From: Gemmatimonadota bacterium
Lineage (GTDB): Bacteria > Gemmatimonadota > Gemmatimonadetes > Longimicrobiales > RSA9
Direction of reading: 5' to 3'
Assembly: GCA_019689775.1 (NCBI GenBank)
Contig: JADGGV010000045.1
Location: 1 to 14,971, forward strand
DNA length: 14,971 nucleotides
The notes under the pieces are model-generated. The model did not search any database. It was given only the letters and a program-made list of their open reading frames with translations, and was not told where the DNA came from. This document shows, in pieces, positions 8,101 to 14,971 of this stretch. Positions within the stretch are counted from its first letter, which is position 1; each line of letters opens with the position of its first letter. Position numbers and translations under genes: made by a program.

Positions 8101-10425
8101 TACGGTGAGAAGGATCGGACGGCGCTGGAAGCGCCGGGCCCCGACAGCGCCCAGGCGGTCGGCGAGAGCCCGCGCTTCCTCCCGGCGCTCGTCTGCTCGC
8201 CGACCATGGAGCTGGGCGTCGACATCTCGGCGCTCAACGCGGTCTACCTGCGCAACGTGCCGCCGACTCCGGCGAACTACGTCCAGCGCGCGGGGCGGGC
8301 GGGGCGGAGCGGGCAGGCGGCGCTCGTCGTCACCTACTGCGCCGCGCAGAGCCCGCACGATCAGTACTTCTTCCGTGACCCACGGGCGATGGCCCACGGC
8401 GAGGTCCGGCCGCCGCTCCTCGACCTCGCGAACCGCGAGCTGATCGAGAGCCACCTGCACGCCGTGTGGCTCGCGTGCACGGGAACGGAGTTGAAGGGCT
8501 CGATCGCCGAGCTGCTCCAGCTCGACCGGCCGGGGCTGCCGCTTCAGGCCGACATCGTCGAGCAGTTCCGGAGACAAGACATCGTCGAGGACGCCGCGCG
8601 GCGGGGCGAGCGGATCCTCGGTACGCTCCGGTCCGAGCTGACGCCCGAGAGCGCCCCCTGGTTCACCGGGGAATCGGAGTTCGCGAAGGAGACGGCGCGG
8701 GCGGCGTTCGACCGCTTCGATCAGGCGTTCCGTCGCTGGCGCGAGCTCTTCCTCTCGGCCGAGCGCCAGCGGGAGATGGCGAACGCCGTGCTCAGCAACC
8801 ACGCCGTGACCGACCCGCAGGAGCGGCGCGCGGCGACGCAGCGCTTCACCGAGGCCGTCAACCAGATCGAGCTGCTCAAGCAAGGAAACACCAGGTACTC
8901 GGGCGATTTCTACACGTACCGCTATCTCGCGACCGAGGGGTTCCTTCCGGGCTACAACTTCCCCCGCCTCCCGCTCATGGCGTACGTCCCGGCCGCACCG
9001 GACGGCAGCACCCGCACCGGGTTCCTCCAACGCCCTCGCTTCCTCGGAATCTCCGAGTTCGGGCCGCGGAGCCTGGTCTACCACGAGGGGCGCGCCTTCC
9101 GCGTCGTCGCGGCCCGGCTCTCGGTGGGCTCGACGAGGGAGGCGACCGCGGGCGCCCGCCTCGTCACCTCCGCGGCGCGGGTCTGCACGCGTTGCGGCGC
9201 CGCGCACTTCAGCGACGACGTCAACGGCTGCCACGCCTGCGGCGCGCCCCTGAGCGACGCGCAGGTCGTCGGCCACCTCTATCGCATCGAGAACGTCGAC
9301 ACCTACCCGGCGCTCCGCATCACGTCGAACGACGAGGAGCGCCAGCGGCAGGGCTTCGATCTCCAGACGGTCTTCGAGTGGGCGGTCCGCAACGGGAAGC
9401 GGGACACACGGGCGGTGCGCGCGGAGGACGGCGAGGGCCCCATCCTGGAGCTGCGGTACGGCCCCGGCGCGACCATCACGCGCATCAACAAGGGGCTCCG
9501 GCGCCGCAAGGACAGGAACGTCCTGGGCTTCATGATCAACCCCCGCACGGGACGGTGGGTCGGCGACGAGGAGCAGGGGGGAGAGCCGGACCCCGACAAG
9601 ACGCCGCCGCAGCGCATCGTCCCCTATGTGCAGGATCAGAAGAACGCGCTGCACCTCCTCCCGGCCCGGCCCATGCGGCTCGAGACCCTCGCCACGCTCC
9701 AGTACGCGCTGGTGCGCGGGATCGAGGCCGTCTACCAGCTCGAGGAGGGCGAGCTGCTGGTCGAACCGCTCCCCGATGCCGAGCACCGGCGCGGACTCCT
9801 CTTCTACGAGGCCACCGAGGGCGGCGCGGGCGTGCTCACCCGCCTGGTCGGCGAGCCCAACGCCCTGGCGCGGGTCGCGCGTGAGGCGCTGCGGATCATG
9901 CACCTCGCGCTGCCCGACGACCCGGACGCCCCGCTCCCCGGCGTGGACGCGCTCGAGGACGCGCCCGGCACCGCCTGCGTGGCCGGGTGCTACCGCTGCC
10001 TCCTCTCCTACTACAACCAGCCGGACCACGAGCGGATCGACCGCCGGGACAAGGACGCGCGCACGATCCTGCTCCGGCTCGCGCAGTGCAAGACGCGACT
10101 GCTCGGGTCGACCGCCGAGGACGCGGGTACGCATGAAGCCCCGCCGAAGGAGGACGGCTGGGAGGCCCGGTGGTGGAAGCGCTTCGCCGAAGCCCTCCCC
10201 GGCGCCTCGGCCCCGGTTCGCTCCGAGGTCGGCGACGGCGTCGTCCTCCAGTGGGCCGACGACCTGATCGCCGTCGCCCTCCCCGACACGCCGCGCGAGA
10301 TCCAGGAGGCGTGGGAAGAGCGTGGCTATACCTTCGTCCGCTTCGCTTCCGATCCGAGCACCTGGCCCCAGGTCTTCGCCCGCCTGGGCCGCTTGCTCGG
10401 TGTAGAGATCAAGGTTCCCGTATGA
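5122..10425 (+). CDS. Giant DELH-box superfamily 2 helicase with DUF1998 C-terminal half (DrmA/DrmB-like fusion)
   Basis: A 1767-residue ATP-dependent DNA helicase of the YprA/MrfA type. Visible motifs: Q-motif region YQHQEFAI (82-89), Walker A TGTGSGKS (102-109), LDELHTYRGRQGADVA (219-234, DELH as motif II), TSAT (254-257), motif IV-like LAFTDNRQDAA (637-647), motif V MELGVDIS (1029-1036), motif VI YVQRAGRAGRSGQ (1053-1065). CxxC pairs at 454/457 and 582/585 lie between the RecA lobes. A four-cysteine knuckle (1355, 1358, 1370, 1373) precedes a DUF1998-like region with TLQYALVRGIEAVYQL (1524-1539) and FYEATEGGAGVL (1561-1572), then the cysteines C1619, C1623 and C1626 typical of MrfA-family ends. 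Residues 484-503 are an acidic low-complexity linker. In DISARM, helicase (DrmA) and DUF1998 (DrmB) are separate proteins; here both are on one chain. The start is bounded by TAA at 5038-5040 with no other ATG, GTG or TTG start; its ribosome site is weak. A very long MrfA-like helicase outside DISARM is the alternative. Confidence 0.88.
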   Translation: MDVFDLRSSLIDEYAAFARSFTTIRAPDLREPISAAYDSGRYWPDPLVQINPHFKLGRTVAELAAKGELHPTCAGLFGIRLYQHQEFAIALASKGESFVVTTGTGSGKSLAFFIPIVDAVLRAKEADPTPRTRAIVIYPMNALANSQMEELKKFLGDDGPVTFARYTGQEDAEERERIRRNPPDILLTNFMMLELLMTRQDELDRTVIRNCAGLQFLVLDELHTYRGRQGADVAMLVRRVRERLAGEKLLCIGTSATMVSGEGTEDPKAKVAEVASRIFATEIPAFNVVTEDLERATNPAETAETVRGRLGAALDAGLPAGITNAELRDHPLAVWVETRMGLARPDGGKWVRARPMTLEEAAARLSEEAGRPTDVCAAALKELLLVASTPERDRRGARGRGEAPFFAFKLHQFISGAGVAYTTLDRPGERKVVLDGQQFLPGDETRRLYPVYFCRSCGQEYYSVRLRTDDDRKIVLQRGIDDMPAKREDASGDGDEGEEDASRERLGFLTPAVPVDGPDALPFEGKVEDYPETWIEVTRSGEQRLKPTYRKLAAERITLGTDGVESTTGIPFWFLPGKFRFCLRCGETHGAQGRDANRLAGLSAEGRSSATTVLVSSVLRWMNERRTPPQPHQRKLLAFTDNRQDAALQAGHFNDFTFVSLLRGAIVRALEAAEGAGLEDKDLGGAIMAALGFGRELRPGEDPAKTHLREWLLDPRIGPADLQNARRTLRSVLAYRAWYDQRRAWRYTNPDLEQLGLLRVEYRGLEEFCRDESRFQGAPDLLRRATPGTRERVFRLLFDHLRQGLAVDAAALDPSALEQVRETSNKLLRTPWGFGRGFDETVRGWRWLVVDPLPRGNWRAADDEMVIRGGLQSALGRQLRLSKVWGEAAGAPLKRDEYTVVLRALLDAAIAGGFVRRREHTPFQVPGYQLNSLAVRFHASEPTDRANRYFVELYRTLATMLGMSGHPLFDLEAREHTAQVDTEVREVREKRFRYGEKDRTALEAPGPDSAQAVGESPRFLPALVCSPTMELGVDISALNAVYLRNVPPTPANYVQRAGRAGRSGQAALVVTYCAAQSPHDQYFFRDPRAMAHGEVRPPLLDLANRELIESHLHAVWLACTGTELKGSIAELLQLDRPGLPLQADIVEQFRRQDIVEDAARRGERILGTLRSELTPESAPWFTGESEFAKETARAAFDRFDQAFRRWRELFLSAERQREMANAVLSNHAVTDPQERRAATQRFTEAVNQIELLKQGNTRYSGDFYTYRYLATEGFLPGYNFPRLPLMAYVPAAPDGSTRTGFLQRPRFLGISEFGPRSLVYHEGRAFRVVAARLSVGSTREATAGARLVTSAARVCTRCGAAHFSDDVNGCHACGAPLSDAQVVGHLYRIENVDTYPALRITSNDEERQRQGFDLQTVFEWAVRNGKRDTRAVRAEDGEGPILELRYGPGATITRINKGLRRRKDRNVLGFMINPRTGRWVGDEEQGGEPDPDKTPPQRIVPYVQDQKNALHLLPARPMRLETLATLQYALVRGIEAVYQLEEGELLVEPLPDAEHRRGLLFYEATEGGAGVLTRLVGEPNALARVAREALRIMHLALPDDPDAPLPGVDALEDAPGTACVAGCYRCLLSYYNQPDHERIDRRDKDARTILLRLAQCKTRLLGSTAEDAGTHEAPPKEDGWEARWWKRFAEALPGASAPVRSEVGDGVVLQWADDLIAVALPDTPREIQEAWEERGYTFVRFASDPSTWPQVFARLGRLLGVEIKVPV
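10411..10414 (+). promoter_or_regulatory. Ribosome site deciding the SNF2 gene start
   Basis: AAGG lies seven bases before the ATG at 10422, which overlaps the helicase stop as ATGA (10422-10425). The same frame is open back to an ATG at 10170, but that extension is arginine- and proline-rich, would overlap the helicase gene by about 250 bases, and has no ribosome site. The ATG at 10422 is therefore chosen. Confidence 0.7.
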
Positions 10426-13226
10426 CGACAACGACCGCCCCCGCGACGCCGCGCTTCGCCCCCGGGGCCATCGTGCGCGCCCGCGGACGCGACTGGATCG
10501 TGCTCCCCGGCGGCACCGGCGACGTGCTTCGCCTGCGTCCGCTCTCCGGCTCCGAGGAGGACGCCGCGCTCCTGCATCTCGGCGTCGAGCCGGACGTCCA
10601 GCCGGCGAGCTTCCCGCGCCCCACCACGGAGATACAGGCCAGCCAGGAGGCCGCGCTCCTCCTGCGCGATGCGCTCCTCCTCTCGCTCCGCCGCGGCGCC
10701 GGCCCCTTCCGCTCCTTCGGCAACCTGGCCTTCGAGCCGCGCGCCTACCAGCTCGTCCCGCTGCTCATGGCGCTCCGCCAGGAAACGGTCCGGCTCCTCA
10801 TCGCCGACGACGTCGGGATCGGGAAGACGATCGAGGCCGGGCTCATCGCCCGGGAACTCTACGACCGCGGCGAGATCACGCGCCTGGCCGTGCTCTGCCC
10901 GCCTCACCTCGTCGACCAGTGGGTCCGGGAGCTCGACGAGCGCTTCCACATGAAGGCGACGGCGGTGACCAGCACCAGCGCCGCCCGGCTCGAGCGCGGA
11001 CTCCCCGTGAACGAGTCCGTCTTCACGCTCCACCCCTTCACGGTGGTGAGCCTGGACTACATCAAGAGCGACCGGCGGCGGCACGACTTCGAGCGCGTCT
11101 GCCCGGAGCTCGTCATCGTCGACGAGGCGCACACCTGCACGGCTCCCGGCGCGGGCCGCCACCTGCGCTACGAGCTGCTCCAGTCGCTCGCCGCCGACCG
11201 CGAGCGACACCTGCTCCTGCTGACGGCGACGCCCCACAGCGGCGACGAGGCCGCCTTCTACGCCCTCCTCGGGCTCCTCGATCCCGCCTTCGGCCGCATG
11301 CCGGAGGTCTCCGAGGTCGAGCGCGAGCGTTTGCGCGAACGCCTCGCCCTCCACTTCGTCCAGCGCCGCCGGCCGGACATCGACGAATGGATGGACCAGA
11401 CCATCTTCCCGCAGCGCGAGACCACGGAGCTGACGTACCGCCTCTCGGGCGAGTGGGAGACGTTCTTCGAGCAGGTCCTCGCCTACTGCGCCGACGTGAC
11501 CCGCGCCGCCGGCGGCGACGAGCGACGCCAGCGCCTCACCTTCTGGGGGACGCTCGCCCTCATGCGCTGCGTCTCGAGCAGCCCCGCCGCCGCGGCCCAG
11601 GCGCTCCGCACCCGGATGAAGGCCGATTCCGTGGCGGACGACGAACTCGCCGAGCACGTCTTCGACGGCACGACCGACGACCTCCCCGAAGACGACGCCG
11701 AGCCCGGCGCGAATACCGGCGATCCCCGGCTCGTCCGGCTGGTCGAGACCGCCGAGCGCCTCGCGGGCGAGAGCGGCGATCCCAAGCTCGCCCTCCTCCT
11801 GCGCCACATCGAGCAGCTCCTCGACGACGGATTCAGCCCCGTCGTCTTCTGCCGCTACGTCGCCACGGCGCACTACGTCGCGGCGCACCTCCAGCGGAAG
11901 CTGAGGGAGGTGCACGTCGGCGTGGTGACCGGCGAGTTCCCGGGCGACGAGCGACTCCGGCGGGTGCAGGAGGCGGGAGACCACCAGCGCCGCGTGCTCG
12001 TCGCCACCGACTGCCTCTCCGAGGGGATCAACCTCCAGGCGTACTTCGATGCCGTCGTCCACTACGACCTCTCGTGGAACCCGACGCGGCACGAGCAGCG
12101 CGAAGGGCGCGTGGACCGCTACGGCCAGGCGAGCCGCGTCGTCCGCGCCTCGCTCATCTACGGGCAGAACAACCCCGTCGATGGCGCGGTCCTCGGCGTG
12201 ATCCTGCGCAAGGCCGAGAGCATCCGGAAGGAACTCGGCGTCCCCGTCCCCGTCCCGGACGACGACCACTCCGTCACGCAGGCGCTGATGAAGGCGGTCA
12301 TGCTCCGCCGCGGCCACTTCACCGGCCAGGGCGAGCTCTTCGCCTTCGACCAGCTCGACGAGGCCCGGGAGCTCGAGGTCCGCTGGACCAGCCTCGCCGA
12401 GAAGGTCAAGAGGAACCGCACCGTCTTCGCGCAGCGGCGCCTCAAGCCCGAGGAGGTGCTCCCCGAGTGGGAGCGGATGCAAATCGCCCTCGGCAACCAG
12501 GACGACGTGCGCCGGTTCGTGACGCGGGCGATGGCGCGCCTCGACGCCGCCGTCGATCCGCTCCCGCGCGGCGTGCGCGCGCCGCTCGGTGCCCTCCCCG
12601 ACGCGCTCCGCGAGCGCCTCGCCGCCGACGGCCTCGAGGGCACGATCCGGCTCGACTTCGCGCAGCCGCCCGCCCCAGGCGCCCTCTTCGTCCACCGCAG
12701 CCACCCGATCGTGGCCGCACTCGCCGATGACCTCCTGGAGCGCTCCCTCTCCGACGGCGAGGTGGACGCCGCGGGCGCCTTCGCCCGCCTGGGCCGCGCC
12801 GGCGTCTGGCGCTCCCCCACCGTCGAGAAGCAGACGACGGTGCTCCTCCTCCGCCTGCGCCACCAGCTCACCACGATCCGCGACCGGGAGTCCCGTGTGC
12901 TCCTCGTCGAGGAGGCGCTCCCCGTCGCCCTTGTGGGACGCATGAACCCGACGCCGGTCGTCGGCCCGGAGGTCCACGCCTGGCTCGACGCGCCCGCCGC
13001 CGGAGATCTCTCCGACGCCGCCCGCCAACGGACCCTGGGCGAGGTGCTCGAGGCACTCGACGGCTGGGATCCCCTGCTGGAAGCGATCGCCGCCGAGCGG
13101 GCCGACGCCCTCCTCGCCGACCACCGCCGCGTCCGCGAGGCCGCCGGGGGACGCGGCCGCTACGAGGTCCGCCCCCTCATGCCCGTGGACGTGATCGCCG
13201 CCTACGTACTGCTGCCGACGGCTTGA
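10422..13226 (+). CDS. drmD: SNF2/RapA-like helicase, DISARM DrmD-like
   Basis: A 934-residue Swi2/Snf2 superfamily DNA translocase. Motifs: Walker A ADDVGIGKTIEAG (128-140), the DDVGxGKT form seen in RapA and DrmD rather than DExG; CPPHLVDQW motif Ia (159-167); DEAH (234-237); LLTATPHSG (266-274); motif IV/V region VVFCRY (474-479) and VATDCLSEGINLQ (527-539); motif VI RHEQREGRVDRYGQ (556-569) with arginine fingers R563 and R566. Residues about 12-40 resemble the small N-terminal beta domain of RapA/DrmD-type proteins. The C-terminal 350 residues lack a motif I can name and may hold the specificity or partner contacts. Length and sequence style fit DrmD, the SNF2 helicase of class 1 DISARM. 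It overlaps the upstream helicase gene by four bases and precedes the methyltransferase gene by three, so the three are surely one operon. The symbol is given by family resemblance; a RapA-like housekeeping role is unlikely in this context. Confidence 0.85.
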   Translation: MTTTTAPATPRFAPGAIVRARGRDWIVLPGGTGDVLRLRPLSGSEEDAALLHLGVEPDVQPASFPRPTTEIQASQEAALLLRDALLLSLRRGAGPFRSFGNLAFEPRAYQLVPLLMALRQETVRLLIADDVGIGKTIEAGLIARELYDRGEITRLAVLCPPHLVDQWVRELDERFHMKATAVTSTSAARLERGLPVNESVFTLHPFTVVSLDYIKSDRRRHDFERVCPELVIVDEAHTCTAPGAGRHLRYELLQSLAADRERHLLLLTATPHSGDEAAFYALLGLLDPAFGRMPEVSEVERERLRERLALHFVQRRRPDIDEWMDQTIFPQRETTELTYRLSGEWETFFEQVLAYCADVTRAAGGDERRQRLTFWGTLALMRCVSSSPAAAAQALRTRMKADSVADDELAEHVFDGTTDDLPEDDAEPGANTGDPRLVRLVETAERLAGESGDPKLALLLRHIEQLLDDGFSPVVFCRYVATAHYVAAHLQRKLREVHVGVVTGEFPGDERLRRVQEAGDHQRRVLVATDCLSEGINLQAYFDAVVHYDLSWNPTRHEQREGRVDRYGQASRVVRASLIYGQNNPVDGAVLGVILRKAESIRKELGVPVPVPDDDHSVTQALMKAVMLRRGHFTGQGELFAFDQLDEARELEVRWTSLAEKVKRNRTVFAQRRLKPEEVLPEWERMQIALGNQDDVRRFVTRAMARLDAAVDPLPRGVRAPLGALPDALRERLAADGLEGTIRLDFAQPPAPGALFVHRSHPIVAALADDLLERSLSDGEVDAAGAFARLGRAGVWRSPTVEKQTTVLLLRLRHQLTTIRDRESRVLLVEEALPVALVGRMNPTPVVGPEVHAWLDAPAAGDLSDAARQRTLGEVLEALDGWDPLLEAIAAERADALLADHRRVREAAGGRGRYEVRPLMPVDVIAAYVLLPTA

Positions 13227-13229
13227 CGC

Positions 13230-14971
13230 ATGGCCCGTAGATCCGACGCAACCCTGCACTTCGACGCCCTCGCCCTCGAGGGCGGGCTCCTTCCCCCGGA
13301 ATGGCTCGGCAAGGTCGCCGCGCTCGAGGCGCCCGCGCAGGCGCCGGCCGACTACGGCATCAAGAAGGGGCTCCAGCTCCGCGACGAGATCACCCGCTAC
13401 TGGCGGATCGCCGAGGCGCTCTGGGGGGAGTTCGCGGCGGCGCGCGTGCAGAGAGGGCACGACGACGTCGCCGTGACGCGCACCTTCGTCCGCCAGCTCC
13501 TCGTCGACGCCTTCGGCTTCGACGACCTGGCCGAGGCCGGCGTCCGCGAGGCGGGCGGCCGGCGCTTCCCGCTCGATTACGAGGCCCGGGGCGGCCGCGT
13601 CCCCGTCGTCGTGGGGAGCGCGGATTTGAAGCTCGACGATTCGGTCCCCCGCCACGGCGACGGCCACCGCCGCCGCAGCGCCTGGGGCGCGCTCCAGGAG
13701 TACCTGAACGCCTCGGACGACGCCCTCTGGGGGCTCGCCAGCAACGGGCTCCGCATCCGGCTGGGGCGCGACAACGCCTCGCTCACCCGGCCCGCGTGGC
13801 TCGAGGCGGACCTCGAGCGGATCTTCACCGAAGAGCGCTTCGCCGACTTCTCCGTCCTCTGGCTCGTCCTCCACGCCTCCCGCTTCGGGCGCCCGGGGCA
13901 GCCGGTGACCGACTGCCCGCTCGAGGCCTGGCGCGCCGCGGCGGCGGAGCAGGGGAGCCGAGCGCGGGACGCCCTCCGTACCGGCGTCGAGGCCGCGCTC
14001 CTCGAGCTCGGGCAAGGCTTCCTCTCCGCCAACCCCGCGCTCCGGGAACTCCTCGCCAGCGGCGCCCTGACCCCGCAGGAGTACTTCAACGAGCTCCTCC
14101 GGCTCGTCTACCGGATGATCTTCCTCCTCACCGTCGAGGAGCGCGGCATCCTGCACCGGCCGGACACCCCGCCCGAGGCGCTCACCCTCTACGCCGAGGG
14201 GTACGGGATGCGACGCCTCCGCGAGCGCTCGCTCCGCCGCGCGCAGTACGACCGCCACACCGACCTCTGGGCGTCGCTCGGGCCCGTCTTCACCGCGCTC
14301 GGCCGCCCCGAGGGGGAGCCGGCGCTCGGCCTGCCGGGGCTCGGCGGGCTCTTCGACCCCGACCAGTGCCCGCACCTGGACCGCGCCACCCTCGAGAACC
14401 GCTCCCTCCTCGCCGCGATCTTCCGCCTCGCCTGGCTCCGCGAGGGGGGCGCACTCGTTCGCGTCAACTGGAAGGACATGGGGCCCGAGGAATTGGGCAG
14501 CGTCTACGAGTCGCTCCTCGAACTCGTCCCCGTGGTGAGCGACGACGGCCGCCGCTTCTCCTTCGCGGGTGCCGACGAGAGCGCCGGGAACGCACGCAAG
14601 CTGACCGGGAGCTATTACACCCCCGACTCCCTCGTCCAGCAGCTCCTCGACACCGCGCTCATGCCCGTGGTCCGCGAGCGCCTCGCGGCCCATCCCGAGG
14701 ACCCGCAGGCCGCGCTCCTCTCGATCACCGTGATCGATCCGGCGTGCGGTAGCGGCCATTTCCTCCTCGCCGCAGCCCGGCGCCTCGCCGCCGAGCTCGC
14801 ACGCGTCCGCGCCGGCGGCACGCCCGGCGCCGACGAGTACCGGCACGCGCTGCGCGACGTCGTCACCCATTGCATCCACGGCGTCGACCGCAACCCGATG
14901 GCCCTCGAGCTCGCGCGCATGGCGCTCTGGCTCGAGACCTACACCCCCGACCGCGCCCTCGGCTTCCTCGA
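13230..14971 (+). CDS. Adenine-N6 DNA methyltransferase, Eco57I/PglX/DrmMI-like, 5' part
   Basis: The frame is open from the ATG at 13230 to the right edge, giving 580 residues without a stop; the C-terminal part is missing. The methyltransferase core begins at TGSYYTPDSLVQQLLD (459-474), the YTP box of type IIG and type I modification enzymes. It continues with SAM-binding motif I VIDPACGSGHFLL (501-513) and motif II GVDRNPMALELARMALW (551-567). The catalytic NPPY/NPPF motif would fall beyond the edge. Residues about 110-220 (LQEYLN, WGLASNGLRIRLGRDN, then a long helix) resemble the HsdR/type IIG N-terminal nuclease fold, but I cannot see a clear D...ExK set. It starts three bases after the SNF2 stop, likely by translational coupling. 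Operon context suggests a DrmMI-like role, marking host DNA as self. It could be a combined restriction-modification enzyme or PglX-like; the missing half would decide. Confidence 0.88.
   Translation, partial: MARRSDATLHFDALALEGGLLPPEWLGKVAALEAPAQAPADYGIKKGLQLRDEITRYWRIAEALWGEFAAARVQRGHDDVAVTRTFVRQLLVDAFGFDDLAEAGVREAGGRRFPLDYEARGGRVPVVVGSADLKLDDSVPRHGDGHRRRSAWGALQEYLNASDDALWGLASNGLRIRLGRDNASLTRPAWLEADLERIFTEERFADFSVLWLVLHASRFGRPGQPVTDCPLEAWRAAAAEQGSRARDALRTGVEAALLELGQGFLSANPALRELLASGALTPQEYFNELLRLVYRMIFLLTVEERGILHRPDTPPEALTLYAEGYGMRRLRERSLRRAQYDRHTDLWASLGPVFTALGRPEGEPALGLPGLGGLFDPDQCPHLDRATLENRSLLAAIFRLAWLREGGALVRVNWKDMGPEELGSVYESLLELVPVVSDDGRRFSFAGADESAGNARKLTGSYYTPDSLVQQLLDTALMPVVRERLAAHPEDPQAALLSITVIDPACGSGHFLLAAARRLAAELARVRAGGTPGADEYRHALRDVVTHCIHGVDRNPMALELARMALWLETYTPDRALGFL

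Noticed and set aside
8466..9884. 472-codon plus-strand frame inside the helicase gene, and similar ones at 6981-8045 and 10919-12730
   Set aside because: These are +1/+2 shadows of the real genes, with Arg/Ala/Pro-rich translations and no motif.
10170..10421. N-terminal extension of the SNF2 gene to an upstream ATG
   Set aside because: It overlaps the helicase gene in another frame, is rich in Arg and Pro, and lacks a ribosome site. The ATG at 10422 has AAGG seven bases before it and an ATGA overlap.
13301..14752. 483-codon plus-strand frame at the right end
   Set aside because: It is a shadow. The true gene is the frame starting at 13230, which shows the YTP box and DPACGSGHF and stays open to the edge.
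10326..14879. A 1517-codon open frame on the minus strand, and similar long antisense frames at 7762-10431, 5785-7737, 3051-4427, 1840-3093 and 200-1894
   Set aside because: Their translations are repetitive Glu/Arg/Ala/Gly/Leu/Val with no family motif, and each lies opposite a gene with clear motifs. Such openings are expected opposite GC-rich genes.
1..14971. CRISPR array or insertion sequence
   Set aside because: No regularly spaced direct repeats, transposase motif or terminal inverted repeats were seen.

Overview
The window comes from a very GC-rich bacterium, around 70% G+C by eye, with mostly C- or G-ending codons. The pilus genes are of the diderm type IV pilus kind (PilB with the MshEN/GspE N-terminal domain, PilT, PilC), so a Gram-negative lineage such as a deltaproteobacterial-like, Rokubacteria-like or related phylum is plausible. 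No rRNA, tRNA or other phylogenetic marker is present, so I do not name a genus.

Layout, left to right. Bases 1-217 hold the 3' end of a ComEA-like helix-hairpin-helix DNA-binding protein. Bases 302-4394 hold a compact type IV pilus motor operon, all on the + strand: pilB (assembly ATPase), pilT (retraction ATPase, 1-base overlap) and pilC (inner-membrane platform). ComEA-like, PilB, PilT and PilC together are the core of a twitching and DNA-uptake machine. No pilin, prepilin peptidase or pilS/pilR follows.

Bases 4395-5121 are a non-coding stretch of about 0.7 kb with three parts. First comes an AT-rich patch with a 13-base palindrome. Next is a 20-bp GC-rich hairpin, a likely terminator. 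Last is a segment dense in short palindromes, with repeated GAGGCC/GGCCTC and a cluster of five GATC sites in 60 bp. This stretch separates housekeeping pilus genes from an apparent defence locus.

Bases 5122-14971 (running off the right edge) carry three tightly coupled + strand genes: a 1767-residue DELH-box superfamily 2 helicase with a DUF1998/MrfA-type C-terminal half and several cysteine clusters; a 934-residue SNF2/RapA-like helicase resembling DISARM DrmD; and the first 580 residues of an Eco57I/PglX/DrmMI-like adenine-N6 DNA methyltransferase. The gene content matches class 1 DISARM (drmA + drmB + drmD + drmMI). Here, though, the DrmA-like helicase and the DrmB-like DUF1998 module are one giant polypeptide placed first in the operon, and no PLD protein (DrmC) is visible before the edge. 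The most likely reading is a DISARM-related restriction-type antiphage system of unusual architecture: the methyltransferase would mark self DNA and the two helicases would act on incoming DNA. Function here is inferred from domain content, not shown.
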